64,000 nucleotides of DNA from Limnomonas spitsbergensis. Its lineage: Eukaryota > Chlorophyta > Chlorophyceae > Chlamydomonadales. The notes below the pieces were generated by a model. That model was not told the DNA's origin. It did not search any database and saw only the letters and a program-made list of their open reading frames with translations. Positions 38,717 through 50,710 of this stretch are shown here, piece by piece. Position 1 is the stretch's first letter. Each line of letters opens with the position of its first letter. The stretch covers positions 806,001 through 870,000 of the forward strand of contig JAYJMM010000022.1 of NCBI GenBank assembly GCA_037349105.1, given 5' to 3'. The position numbers were made by a program, and so were the translations under genes.

Positions 38717-39697
38717 CTACCTTTGTCTGATGAAGCCCAGCGACTGGTCTCGCTCAGGGCATGCCTCGGACAAGTGCCCCTGGTGGTAGCAGATGGCGCA
38801 TCTGCCCTCTCGCACTCTTGGTGCGGGGCAGGCGTGGTAGTCGTGCCCCTTCTTTCCGCATCGCTCACACGGCTCGTCGTGGACGGAGTCGTGGCCCCAT
38901 GCTGGGGGTACTGCGTCGCTGCAGCCGCAGGAGGCCCACGCCCCTCGCCGGCTACCCCCTACTCCAGGCTCGTCCATGCAGGCGCCGCAGGCTGTGGCGT
39001 GGCATCGGCAGCATCTCCTGCTGGGCTGACCTGCTGGGCTAAGGGTCTCTCCACATCCGAAGCAGCTGGGCTGCATGGTCTTGGGGATCAGGCAGAACTG
39101 GCATACCCTGGCTGCCCTTGTCCGTGGGGTCCTCATGCACAGGTCGTGCCACGCGGTTCCGCAAGCGCCGCACCAGACCATGCGCTCTCCTGCGCGGGCC
39201 TGGTCGCATCCTGCGCAAGGCTCGGAGCCCCCTGGGCTTGAGCTGGCGGCGCCGTTTGGGCACCCTGAAACCCCGCTGATGCCCTCACGGGGCCGGCCTT
39301 GGCTGCATGTTCTCTGCTCTTTTTCTGGTCCTGGCAGCTGGGCCGAGGCGTGCTCCGGGCGGGTCCTTGTACCGCTGGCTGTACCGAAGCTGGCGTGCCG
39401 CTGGACCCTTGGTGGCTCCGTGCTCTCCTCCCCTGTCGGGCCCTCGGCCGGTAGCTGAGCAAGGGTTGCGCCGTGACTTTCGCGGATGTGGGCCCGCAAT
39501 CGCCCTTGGAACGCCTGCCGTAGCTCCTCTGCTGCTTGGTTGCGCCCCTGCATCCTGGGGTCGGGGTCTGGTCCCGGGATCATGCGCAGCCGATAACGCA
39601 GGCTGACCTCGAAGCGGTTGCTCCTGGTTTCGGCTTCTCCTTGATGGGCCGTCCATGGTGCCTCTTCTTCCAGCCGCTGCCTGTCCTGCTGGGCCAC
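38717..39697 (-). pseudogene. Copy 2 zinc-finger cluster protein region
   Basis: The first part (RLRMIPGPDPDPRM) matches copy 1 near 24,110. The second part is copy-2 specific and Cys-rich: a PHD/RING-like block CAGCDQARAGERMVWCGAC with WHDLC and CQFC, a block CFGCGETL ... CCRCHATACGAC, and two knuckles, CERCGKKGHDYHAC and CAICYHQGHLSEAC. It ends IRQR, TAG, then ATG. Zinc knuckles bind RNA or single-stranded DNA in Gag proteins; here they sit just before pol. No such cluster exists at this place in copy 1, so a module was gained or lost. Confidence 0.7.
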
Positions 39698-42295
39698 GAA
39701 TTGTCGTAATTTGTCAGCCCATAGCTCCTTGCTGAGGTCCTCCCCCGCCGCTGCCTGGGGCGCGCTGGGTCCCCCATGGCCTGGAGGGCTGTCCTCGCTG
39801 CTGGTGTCGCTGAGTCCCCTGCGCCAGCTTGGTGTGGTGGCCGCGTGGGGCCTTGGGGCTGCTGGGGGTTCCGGGCGCTCCTCTGAGCCCCGGTCCCGCT
39901 AGTCGTCCCCCTGCGCAGGCGTAGCTGCGGCCTCTGGGGTGTCTCCAGCTGTTGCCATTGTCCCCGCTGGCGGTGCAGGCTGCTCTGCTACGATTGCCGG
40001 TTCCTCTTCGGAGTCTGAGCCGGTCAGCAGCTGTGGCAGTCCCGCCAGGCTGACTTCCTCGTCCGACTCGGGCCAATCTACTTCGTAGTTGCCCCCCCTC
40101 AGGGAGGTGAAGAAGGCTTGTTCCCTGCCGCCGAACGGCATGTCGAGGGTTGCTCCGTCGGAGCTGTGGGCGCTGCCAGGGCTGGCAAACTCCCTGAATG
40201 CCCCCCAACGCCCCCGTGGTGGCTCCCGGCGGTCCTCGGTGCCCTGATCCAGCAGCTCCGTCAGGTCATGCAGGGCTGCGTCGTAATTCTCGCCGCTGAA
40301 CAGGGGGTGGAGTGTGACCGCCCCTGCTGGGTGTCTTTGCCACCACAGGCGGACCGTGGCTGCTGGGGCGGACCAGTGGGGAAGCAGGACGGACGGTATG
40401 CCGTTGTAGTAGGCTGCCTGCTCTACCTGCATCCACTGTTTCAGGCAGCTCTGAAGCCTGCCCTGAGCAAAGGCTGAGAGAGCTAGGGCCTGCTCGCCTC
40501 TCCATAAGGACATGCCCGCCTATGGCGTGCAGCGCGATGAGATGTGCGTGGGGCAGTCGGCCTGCTCCAGGGGTGCCCACAGCTCGTCCACTATCTCGAT
40601 GTGTTTGACTGCTGCTGACATCTGCTCCGGCAGTAATGTCCTGTTGAGGGCCATCATCATGATGGCCCATACCGCTGGGTCTGCCCCTCTATAGGTGGAC
40701 AGCGCATGCTCCTCCGCCACCTCTACGGAGGGGCACCTGACACTCTGCACCTGGGTGGCTGTTTTGAAGAAAAGCCACACAGGCTGGTCGTCTCGCCTGG
40801 CGTGCATGTGGACCCATGCCCGCGGCACGGGGCTCGGCTGGTCGCTTTGCTCCTCCAGGTCTTCATGGTAGTAGGCCACTGCCCGCCCAACTGGGATAGC
40901 CACCCTGGCGTCTCCTGGCGCGTACCCCCAAGGTACCGCCTGACCCATGACTTCTCTGGCGATGTCCTGCCCCCTCATGATGACTGCTGGGCATTGGCGG
41001 GGTGTCCTTGGGTGGAAGATTCCGGCCCCGTCGTACCCGCTGTGGTCCCTTCGTGCCGCCAGGGCGACCGCCTGTCTGGCTGCGGCCTGCGTGGGCACGC
41101 AGAAGGCCTGGTTGGCCAGGGCCGGGTGCTGCGCGAGGCTCATGACGCAGCTCTCCGCCCACGGCGTCCTCATGAACCCGTCCTGGGCGTGCTGCCACAT
41201 GCCGCAAGCGCGGGCGGCGTCAGGAACTGCTGTGTTGGTCCTGATCTGCTTCTCCACCGCGGTGACCCCCTCTTTGGCCACACTGCCCAGGAGCTCGCTG
41301 ACGCAGCCCGCGTAGGTGGGGTGCACCCATGTGGCGCCCATGAAATCCTCCATGGCTGTGATGGGACTGATGTACCCTTTAAGGGCCGCTGTCAGGAGCA
41401 CCGCCGTGACTGCGTCCCAAGGGAAGACCAGCCTTGCGACTGCCTGCAGCGCGGCCTGCTTGCTGACGCAAAGCACCTCCCCTCGCGGTATGCACCAGTG
41501 GTTTTGCAACCTGCATAGACCGTCCGCGTACTGGGCTGGGAGGGTGATCATGGCCTCGGTGGTGGCTGCTTCTGGCATGTCGGTACCTGCCGGGTACCAT
41601 TGCACGAAGCTCTTCCCGGGCCAGGGGTCGCCGGGTTGTGGTCCTGGTGCGTTGAGGGCCCCTTCGCCCTCTGCAGCATCGAGGCCACTGTCGCCCCAGC
41701 TGTCTGGGTCACGCGGCCCCTCTGGGTCGCTCCACTCCTCTCTCTCGCTGGGTGCGTCCACCTCCATCTATGTCCTCTCCAGCGGGCCGTACTCCGTCCT
41801 GCAGCTGCGGTGGCCGCTGGCTGCGGCTGGGGGGCGGCTGGTGATGCCCCCCGTGGCCTCATGGGCCCGTAATAGGGGGCTGCTACCGCTTCCCTCCTCG
41901 GAAGCGGCGGCCCTTGGCCCTGCGGCGGGCTCCCCGGCCGCTGGGGTACCTGGGCACGACACGTCGGGGGGGTCGTCAAGACCGTGGGAAAGGTCATCTG
42001 ATTCCCCTTCCTGTCCAGGGGCCTCCCCTGACTGCTCAGGGCCGTGGCTGTAGGAGCCGCCCTCGGAGTCGCTGCGGCCATAGCCTACGGCCCTGTCATA
42101 CAAGCCCTGTAGGTAGTTTGCGAGGAGGGCGAGCCACCCTTCCAGCGGGGCAGGTGCTCCCATGCGCCTCAGGTAGTCCAGGAGCTCCAGGGCGTGGGCT
42201 GTGTTTTTAGGGGAGTCTACGAGCATGGTCAGGAGGCCATTGGTGGCGATTGCCTCAACGGCCACCCTCCAATGGTGGATTTGCTGGGGCACCTC
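39698..42295 (-). pseudogene. Copy 2 ORF2, unknown conserved protein
   Basis: One frame is open except for single TAG codons at about 41,768, 40,520 and 39,899. It starts QQIHHWRVAVEAI, equivalent to the ORF2 start of copy 1, and conserves DGLCRLQNH, ALQAVARLVFPWDAVTAVLL, FMRTPWAESCV and AVPWGYAPGDARVAIPV. This shows that ORF2 is a real protein under past constraint, not a chance frame. An in-frame TGA at 42,296 separates it from the end of ORF1. No fold is recognised. Confidence 0.65.
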
Positions 42296-45200
42296 TCAAT
42301 CCTGCGCCTCATTTGCCACTCTCGCCTGTTCTGCCCCCGGCTCAGGCTCAGAACCCTCTTGAGGGGCCATTGGTTGCCGAGCCTGCTCTTCTTGCCCCTC
42401 TAGGTGTGCGTCATCCCATTCCTGCTCAAACCAGGTGTCTGGCTCGTCGAACCCTGGGTCGTGCCCCCTGTGGATAGTGGCGAAGCACCCGTGGGTTCCT
42501 TTGCCCGCCCACCTGGGTCCTTCTGGCGGTCCTGGCAGAAGGTCTGGGGGCGGGGCGCCTGCTTGCCTGGCTGCCCACACGTCGAACGGCTCGTCCTTGG
42601 CCGCTTCGAACAGGCGGAGGCGGTCGCGCTGCCGGCTGCCGCCGGGCAGCTCCTCCTGCCTGAAGCGGCTGTGCCCCGGGCCGTCCTGGACTTGCGCCCG
42701 GCCTTCGCCCCCGCTGCTGGGCCTCCCGGGCTGGGTCTGCGCCTGGTTGCACTCGAAGGCGAGGTGGCCGTTGCCCCCGCACTTGTAGCATGCGTCCTTC
42801 TGAGTTGTGGGGGCCCTGTCGGTCCTGCCCCGGGCCGAGTCCTCAAGCGGCGTCCACCTGATCCGCCTGTTCTCTCCGGGCTCTTCGGCTATTGATCTCC
42901 TAATGGGGCTGTGGGCCGGACGTTGCCTGATGGGGCTCCTGGCTCTGCCATGCGGCCAACGCTCGCCATGGGGGCTGCGTGCTGCCTCCCTGGCCATGTA
43001 CCCACCGCTTCTGCCCTCATGCTCCCTGCTGATATGGCGGGGTGCCTTGCCTAGGGTGACGGGGCTGCGGCTTCTAGTTCTTCTGACCCGGTTCCTGCCG
43101 TCTGGGCTGTGGGCCTCCCTGCCCCTGGGCGCTGGTCTTTGCCGCCACTGGCGCCCCGTGGGGCTGGGGGCTGCCTTCTGTCCGGTGATCCCGCCCGAGG
43201 CTGCTGTTGTACTCCGGTCCTTTTGTCTGCGAGCCCCACCGGCCTTCGTTCGTCCTGGCAGTGCTCGGTGCCGGGGGCCCGCCGCTCCCTGCGGTCGCTG
43301 CAACGCTCTAGGCTCCTTCCTCGTGGCTGACGCCCCTCGGCACTGCCGCGCCTGGGCACCCTGCTGCTGTCGGGGTCGCGTTCTGGGCCGCAGCTTGACC
43401 CCCGCGCCCGAGGAGATGGGGTGCGGGTGACCCTTGCCTTGGGGTGTTCGCCCCGCTCGAGCTTGGCTCCACCGTCCCGCTGGGTCGGCGCTGGCTCCTC
43501 TGGGAAGCCCCACAGGGCGGGGTCGTTGAGCTCGTGCAGGACCTCATGTACCTCGGTGAGCTTACCCCCGAGTGCCCCCTCGTTGCCGTCCTGTACGCCT
43601 CCCTTGGCTCCTTTGCTTGGCGCCGCGTCCTGCTGTGGCGGCTCAACAGGCCTCTCTGATGCGGGCTGCGGCTGCTCGGCTTCCCCGGCCTTTCCCTTAG
43701 CTTCGCTGCTGGCTGCCCGCTGGACCCCACTGGGGCAAAGTGGGCCTGGCTCTGGGGCTGCCTCTGTGCTCCTGTATCCCTCCCTGTACTTCTTTTTGAG
43801 CACATTGGCCTCGGCGATCCACCGGTCACACTCGCTCCTCCACCGGGACAGCTCCTTCTCTGCGGCCCCGTCAGCCACGGCCCGGGACTGCTCCATCTTG
43901 AAGAAGTATATGTCTGCCTCCCTGCTGGCAATTTTCTGCTTGGCTGAGGTCCTGATGGCCCGGCTCAGTACCTGGACCTGGGCCTCCAGGCCGCTGATGA
44001 CTGCCTCCCTGGGGTCGTCCTGGTCTGCCTGCGGCTCAGTTTCAGAGTCGGTACTCTCCTCGTCGCTGGAGCTGGTGTCCCGTGTGTGCGCAGCAGGGAG
44101 GCCTGGCTGGCAGCTGCCGCTGCTGTACGAGTCCTCGGCCCGGCCTGGCTCGTTCTCCAGGAGCTCCCTAGCCGCTGCTCGCATTCCTGGTCCGTATGCG
44201 ATCTGCGCATGTCGCAGTACGCGCAGGGGCCGTCCTGTTGCCTTCGCATGGTGCTCCTGACCTCCTGTCGGGCGGCGTGCTCCTGCTCCATGGCTAACCT
44301 TGCCTTGTCCCGCGCGGCCACGGAGGGGCTCATGGCTTTGCCGCTCTTGTCTCCGCTGGCGGACCGGCTCCCGGTACCCCTGGTACCGTCCTGGCCCGCT
44401 GGCGTAGGGTGAGCCTGGGCGGTGGCCTCTGGGCCTGCCTCTGGCGCTGCAGCAGGGGTGGCTCCCCTTTGCCCTGCCCGCTGGTACGCTTCCCCAGCGT
44501 CTGCGCCGCGGTTCCCCTTGGCTTTGGCCTGCTTGGCCCCCTTTGGTGCCGCCGCAGGTGCCTCTGCTGCGGGCAGACGAACGACGCGGTTGGCGACGAC
44601 GGTGGTGTGCGTCAGAGGGTTGCCTCCTGTACCTGTTACCATGGCACAATGCGGGGTTGAGTCTGGGTTCACCTCGCCCCAATCTGCTGGCCAATCCTCA
44701 GGCACCAAGGCAGGGTCGTCTAAGCCGGCCCATGCTGCCGCAGCCGCCTGGTGGTTCCCTGCCGGGGAGGCCAGCTCTAGCGGCAGGGTCAGCCCTTCGG
44801 ATCCACCATGAGGGAACAAGGTTAAGCGCCCTGCGGCCTCCAGGATTCCCCCATACTTGAGGAATTCGGGATTGCCCACCAGGTGCTCATACGCGTCATG
44901 GGGCGTCTTGACCACCCGGACCGCTGCTTCCTCCACGATCGCGTTCGGGCTTCCATACCCGTACACGACGTAGATGAACAGGATCCCGTGCATAGCAGCT
45001 CCTGCATTATCGGTTGTCCTGATTTTTTCGTCCGTCAGGACCAGCTTGGCCCCCATGGTTACCAGCTTCTCTGCTATGTTGACTGTGATGACATGGCATG
45101 AACATGCTGTGTCCATCAGCGCCTTCTGGGCCACTAGCACCTTCCCTTTTACCATGAGGCCTACGCACTGGCTGTAGTCGCGCCTGTCGTTTGTGAAGTA

Positions 45201-45494
45201 TTGCAGCCTGGGGCTGACGGTGATCGTACGACCCTGACCTATCCAGCCTGGCTCACCGCGGACTGGCGTGACTCCAAGTGGCATGGTGGTGTGTGCCAGT
45301 GCCGTAAGGCGCTCGTTGATGTAGCCCACCTGCGCACGGACATCGCACAAGCCGTCAGCTAGTCGCCTTAGGGCAAGCATTTTTTCTCCTTTCATGGAAG
45401 CATGTTCAATAACCAATGGTTCCTCCTCCTCTTCACTGCTAGAGGAGGGTCTAAAGGACCGAGGCCTGGCGTTGTGGGCAGCCTGCTTGTACTC
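42296..45494 (-). pseudogene. Copy 2 ORF1: protease, coiled coil, RS region, knuckle
   Basis: From the TGA at about 45,495 the frame continues with LADGLCDVRAQVGYINERL and the protease-like segment ALMDTACSCHVIT (copy 1 has DSA). A Cys-His motif CAYCDMRRSHTDQEC follows. Near 44,170 the frame shifts, and a Glu/Lys-rich coiled coil (EKELSRWRSECDRW) leads on. A further shift near 43,500 brings an Arg/Ser-rich region with SPIRQRPAHSPIRR and a zinc knuckle CYKCGGNGHLAFEC. The order is the same as in copy 1. Confidence 0.75.
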
Positions 45495-48482
45495 TCAATG
45501 CCAGGGCGCTAGCCCGACCTGCGTCAGCAGGGCCACGGACTCGCTGAGCATTTCGGCCACTGTTTGGTGCCACCCATCTGGTTCAGCAAGCGTTGAGGTG
45601 CCAGAGAGGTGGGACATATGAGCCGACTGCTGGCCATGCCCCATCTGCCCCTGCGGCGGCCTCTGGGATTGCCTGCCTCCCTGGTTTCTGTCATAGGCCC
45701 TGCTGGCAGGTGGCCCCTGCGGTCTTGGTGGCTGCGGGTACGGCTGCTGTGGCGGCCTGGCCTGCCATGTGGCAATGTCGGTGGCCAGGGGGTTTGGGCG
45801 ACGCTCGTCTCTAGCCCTGGGAGTCCTGCAGTCCCTTGCCAGGTGGTCCAGGCTGCCGCATTGGAAGCATGCCTTGGGGGCGCTCCCAGTGTTGTGGGTG
45901 CTGGTCGTCAAGGCTGTGGCTTGGTCGGCCCACGTAACGCCCTTGGTCCTGCCTTCCTGCCTGGCAGGCTGGTTGCTGGTCTGGTAAGGCGCCGCTCCTG
46001 GCCCATCCACTCTAGGCCGGGCTTCCCACTGGCTGGGCCTATCTCGTCTGCCGCGTCCCGTCTGCTGCTCCCCCTGGCTCCTCTGATGGTGGTCTCCCGG
46101 CCCTTGCCTGGTGTCCATGGCAGCCAGGTCCCCCAATTCCAGGGCGAACCCCTCCCACAGCAGCACCTGCTGCGTCAGGACCTCCACCTGGCCCTCGTCT
46201 GTCATGTGCAGATACCCTGGCACGGTCATGATAAATGCCGTAAGTTTCACTCTGACTGCTCCTGGCAGTCCTTCGCAGAACATGTGGGCCACCGAATGCC
46301 TCCTGCCGAAGTGGTCCACTGCGTCTCTGGAGATTTGCAGCAGCTCCGCTGTGGACATGACTCGATGGGGCAAATGCCTCCACGGTTTCCTCCGGCTTAA
46401 CGCCTGGGTCCAAGGTGGTCTTGACCCCCAGTTTGAGGCCGGTGACTGCTGCCCTCTCGTCTGCAGTTGGCTGGCCCACCTCCTTTTGGACCACCCTGAT
46501 CCACAGGTGAGCAGTGATACCTCGCTGGGTGGCCCGATCGCCGGGGCCGTCCATGCCTCCTGGATCCGCTCGACCTCCCTGGAGGCTTTGTCTCCTTGGG
46601 GTGCTGATCGTATGGCGACCACCAGCGGCCCCACGCAGGCTGGCTTGGCTGTCCACATGCCCACCAACGAGCGGACCAACAGAGCCATGGCTGAGGGTGA
46701 CTGGCAAGATCCCGCAATCTCTCCTGCCACCACTGCCAGGGCTGGCGGCTCGTCAGACAAAGCCAGGCGGTTGTGCGAGCCCCACGAGCTGCAAGCCTGG
46801 CAGTACTGCCTGGCTGCGACTGCCCCTGGCTGGGACATGTCCATCACTGGCACGTTGCCCTGGATAGTAGGGATCTTGGTGAACCGTGTTCCCCCAGCCA
46901 GCTGCATGATCATCTGCTTCTGCAGCTGTATGTTTGTCTCCGCCTGCTCCATGGCTATCCTCTCCCTCCTTTGTCTCGCGGATTCCCCGCTGGAGCCTGG
47001 GCTGCGGCCCTCTGTGTCTTCCGAGTCTGATATGCTAGGGTCCGAGCCAGATCCTCCGCCGCCGTCCCTGGCTGGGCGTCGCCTGCGCTGGTCCCGTTGG
47101 TCTCTGCGGTCTGCGCTTCGTTGGGACGGCCCGCCCCCAGATGGCCTCTCGCTTGCCCTGCTTCCGGGGCGGCTGCCGCCCTCCGAAGGCTGCATCGCTG
47201 GGTCAGGGCGCCTATCCTCGTCTGACTCCGCCTGCCTGTTGGGCTGGTAACTGCCGTGCCTGCTGGGTTGTGTTCCACCCGTGTACTCCCTTGCCTTGGA
47301 AGCTGACAGACCGTCGTCCTTGCTTTCCTGTCTTTGCTGGCGGCTTCCCCCGGTGGTGCCTGCTGGATTGATTTCCTGCAAAATCTGCCTTCCTTGGCTG
47401 GGGCCTTGGCTTCTTCTCTCCGGCCTGCCTTGTGCCTGTGCGGCTCGTCCCCGCAGGAACTCAGCAATGTGGTCCACCTGGCCCTTTTGGCCGCTGTGCT
47501 CCGTATGATCCACGATGCGCAGCAGGTCGTGGGATTCTTGCCTGCTGGCCCTTCTTGGCACCGAGCCCTGCTGGAAGCTGGTTGTCCTGGGCTGCTCGCT
47601 GGCCGCTGGGCTGCTGGGTCTGGGCATGTGCCCTACGTCCAGTCGCTGGTTCCGGAGACTGGGCTCACTGCTGGCCTCCAGGCGTTCTCATCTGGCTTGG
47701 CTTGCAGCTGGTGCGGTCCCTTCTGTCTGCTCCTGCCATCTTCGCACCTCCCTGCGGTCGTCTGGCTGCAGTTTGGATGCCTCGAACCCTTTCCACTCCA
47801 CGAGCTCCCCTTGCCCCGATTCGGGCTCTTCCTGATCCCCTGCTGTGCCGTTGCACCACTCGTCAGCGAAGGCCTTGACAGCTAGGGCCGCCTCTGGCCC
47901 TGCTGCTCCTCTGGACACTCTGCGCAGGGCTGCCAGCAGCGTTGCCCTGTCCTGCCCCGTGTGGGGAATGCCCATAAGGGCCTTTGTCGCCCATTCCGCT
48001 AGGTGGTGGCTTTGGAACTCCTCGATGGCCTGGGTCTGATCGCTGAGGTGGGCGAAGCACCTGGAGCAAACCTGCTGCCACAGCCGTGCTGCCCAGTGCA
48101 GGACGTCTGCCCACCCGATTGGTTGGAGTTCTCTTGGTAGTTCCGCCGGACCCGGTTGGCTTACGCTCCCCGCGCGTTCTCCCTCTGCCGGGCGCCGCTC
48201 CCCCGGGATAGGCGTCCACTCCGGGTTGCTGAAGTACCCGTAAAGGCTGTCAGCCTGGCCGCTGCCCTTCCTTTCCTTGCTGTCGCCTTCGGCTACGGCC
48301 TCTTGCCTTTGTCTGCCTGCGCTAGCTGGGAACCTGGACTGGGGTGTGCCGTATGTCGATGCTTCTGTTGTTTCCTCTGCTGGGATACGGGGCGGCCTCG
48401 CCTGTTTCGTCTTGTGCAGATCTGGCCTAGGCGGGACTCCCCTTGGCTCCTGTATTCCCCCGCGCGGATCTGGCGGCTCCAC
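45495..48482 (-). pseudogene. Copy 2 Gag region with extra N-terminal module
   Basis: The frame 47,627-45,495 carries the capsid-like region (IPTIQGNVPVMDMSQPGAVA, DHFGRRHSVAHMF, EVLTQQVLLWEGFALELGDL) and knuckle CFQCGSLDHLARDC. About 50 residues in the middle (near 46,400-46,550) are out of frame relative to copy 1, pointing to paired indels. The upstream frame 48,482-47,688, in the same frame but cut by a TGA, includes YGTPQSRFPASAGRQ (shared with copy 1) and a helical module (GWADVLHWAARLWQQVCSRC) that copy 1 lacks. Confidence 0.75.
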
Positions 48483-48859
48483 CCCGGCGGCTGGGTCAGC
48501 CAGGTGGCTGTCCTACCGGGGCGGCCTGCGCGGTCGTAGCTTGTGGGTTGCTGCGTTTCTGCAGCTCCCGCAGTCCCAGCGTTGTCCATGCTGACTCCCC
48601 TTGGGACTGTTGTTCACTGGATCTTGTCCGCTCCATCTTGACCACGGCCGACTGGACCATCCCCCTGACCACTGCGGGCTCAAGCTGGGGTTCCTTGGCT
48701 TCCTTCTGGTCTGGCGCCGGGTGTTGCGGCTCAGCCTCGACTCCTTCTCCTTCCGCCTCTACAGGCAGGTCATCCGGAGGTCGCGCTGGCCCGCCGCCCT
48801 CTCCAACACCACTGGTCTGAGACCTCACAGTGGGTGGCTCCGAGGTCGGGTCCAGGGAC
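48483..48859 (-). pseudogene. Copy 2 ORF0/ORF1 linker, decayed
   Basis: Short overlapping frames in Glu/Pro- and Gln-rich sequence, with frameshifts. It corresponds by position to the ORF0 C-terminus and ORF1 N-terminus of copy 1, without clear residue matches. Confidence 0.35.
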
Positions 48860-49195
48860 TCATCGCCGGGAACTGGCCATCGTTCTTCCTCCTGGCTCGG
48901 CCCCAGGGGGAATGCGCGCGATGCCGCCTCGTCCGATGCCCCTGCGTGTTACTTCAACGTGCACTGTACCCGCATCCAAGGGTCTGGCACTGTCGGCCCC
49001 TAAGGCCTTGTTTTCCCCCATCCCTGCATATTCAGCCCCCAACAGTTCAAGGGCGATTTGCCTAGCCTCCTCGGCTACGGCTGCATTTATAGGTGTCATG
49101 GGGTCATCTTTTGGTTCGATCCCTCTCACTCGCCCACTGCGTCTTGCAGTATCTGGGTGTTGGTGGCGGTTAGGATCTACAAATGCTTCCTGCAT
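48860..49195 (-). pseudogene. Copy 2 ORF0
   Basis: The start at ATG 49,195 aligns with ATG 15,244 of copy 1. DPNRHQHPD, SGRVRGIEP and VTRRGIGRGG are shared. It ends at a TGA near 48,860. This comparison is what supports ORF0 as a real coding region. Confidence 0.6.
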
Positions 49196-50027
49196 TGTAC
49201 TATTGACGATTTGACGCTGAACAGCTGTGCCAGCTCGACTGTGTGGGCCCACAGCAACTGGCCACTAGCTTAAAGCTTGCTTCCGTTCTCCTCTACCTTC
49301 TGCAGGTTGGTTAGGCGTTGCTAGACAGGTCAAGCACGGGTAAAATTTTAATGGGACTGGCGGGGCTGTTCACCTTCTGGATTGCTGGGCTCGTCAGCTA
49401 TTTCCTGCCGATCTTGTCGCGCCGCTTCTCCCTTAGGCTCTGCAGGTTCCGCTCCAGCCGCGATCCGCAGCTTCGGATGATTCCTACTGGACTGCTGGTC
49501 TGGTCCGCTATTCCTTGCAGAATCGTCGCGCAGCTACCTCCTCAGGCTCCTCAGGCTCCGCTCAAGCTGCGATCTGCAGCTTCGGGTGCTCTCTCTGGAT
49601 TGCTGATCTCGTCCGCTATTCCTTGCCGATTCGTCGCGCAGCTTCCTCCTCAGGCTCCGCTCAGGCTGCGATCTGCAGCTTCGGATGATTCCTGCACACA
49701 GTCTCGGGTTGCCGCTTTTAAACTTGGATCCCGGATCCTTGCTCACTTCCGTCAACACGTGGGTTGTGCACTCTACCACAAATGCAGGCCAGGTGCACAG
49801 GCAATATCAGCTGGGTTTATAACTCCTCAGCCTGATCTTCAAGCTACGTCTGCTTCTGGGTTGCCACGCCCAGCACAAGCAGGAATTGACTTGGATCTAT
49901 GGAGAATCCTCTGCTCAGTGGTTTCTAGCTGTCCAAGGCAGATCTGCTGTCTTCAAAAAGAAATTCAAGCTCACAGCACATGCACCTTTAGCAGGATTCC
50001 TTGGATCAGGCTGATCAGGCAAGACCC
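49196..50027 (-). repeat. Leader of copy 2 with tandem repeats
   Basis: Between about 49,377 and 49,700 three imperfect units of roughly 110-120 bp are built on CTGCGATCTGCAGCTTCGG and CCGCTATTCCTTGC words. Next to the priming site, GCCTGATCAGCCTGATC is shared with copy 1. Confidence 0.6.
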
Positions 50028-50050
50028 ACTTCGTTCCTTTTAAGTGGACA
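50028..50050 (-). promoter_or_regulatory. Copy 2 putative self-primed binding site
   Basis: On the minus strand this 23-base arm, beginning TGTCCACTTAAAAGGAACG, pairs perfectly with its inverted copy at 50,462-50,484 inside the A repeat. Both arms differ from copy 1 at matching positions. Confidence 0.65.
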
Positions 50051-50710
50051 CGTGATTGTTGCTTCAGGTCCGTGGCGGACTTCTTCCCCACTGAGTGGCG
50101 GACGCCTACGGGCGGGCTCAGCGTCTACACGCTGGCCGCGAATGCGCAACGCGTTAAGCTGCGGCTGGAACTTCTAGGTGACCGACGCGGAGCTGGCCAC
50201 TTGTAGAGCTAGACTAATGGCCTGACGGGTTGCGAACCCTGCAGGTCGTTATGAGTCACTTACCGCGTGTAGCGGGAGATCCCGTAGCCGTAGACTGCGG
50301 GCGTAGTCCTAGGTCGGGCGGGGCATCTTGAGAGGGAGTCTCGGGCTTGCTAGATTGCTGGGTCGCTGATCTAGACTTGACTGGCTATGTGGTACTGGCT
50401 TTGTTGCTCTTCACTGGGTAGGTCTCCGAGATCTAGCCGGTGCTGTTTACAAATAGAGGCATGTCCACTTAAAAGGAACGAAGTAAGGGACAGTGGGCAA
50501 GCCGGGATACAATGTCCGCAAGCCGGGATACAATGTCCCGGCAAGCCCTTATTACTATGGTACGGGAAATCCTGGCCTCCGAGCTTCCCGATAGTGGGAA
50601 GCTGGGCGTCTAACCCTAAAAAGGGGGCTCCGCAGGGAAGCTGCGGAGTCTACGGGGACGCGTCAGCGGTCCCTACGGTTTTGGCACGTATACTGCATTA
50701 TACCGTGACA
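50051..50710 (-). repeat. Copy 2 terminal repeat A
   Basis: 660 bp starting TGTCACGGTATAATGCAGTA on the minus strand. It shares with copy 1 the terminus, the CTCCGCAG hairpin (50,628-50,648), the stem arm (50,462-50,484) and the last ~45 bases before the priming site (GAAGTCCGCCACGGACCTGA). No B-like sequence precedes it at 50,711 onward. Confidence 0.85.

Larger units (their letters stand above)
33357..50710 (-). mobile_element. Second retroelement copy, diverged and 3'-truncated (copy 2)
   Basis: On the minus strand the order from 50,710 is A, priming site, leader, ORF0, Gag-protease, ORF2, zinc cluster, pol. It stops inside the integrase C-terminal region at 33,357 and lacks PHD, 3' UTR, B and the 3' repeat. 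Proteins and terminal repeat are clearly homologous to copy 1 but diverged, so the two are different subfamilies. Stops and frameshifts break every ORF. Extra modules not seen in copy 1 lie at 38,720-39,230, 38,300-38,716 and in the Gag N-terminus. Confidence 0.9.

Noticed and set aside
45609..47250. Long plus-strand frames (263 and 379 aa) across the copy 2 Gag region
   Set aside because: They are antisense to the Gag frame that aligns with copy 1, and GC-rich Gln/Arg-rich coding opens its complement.
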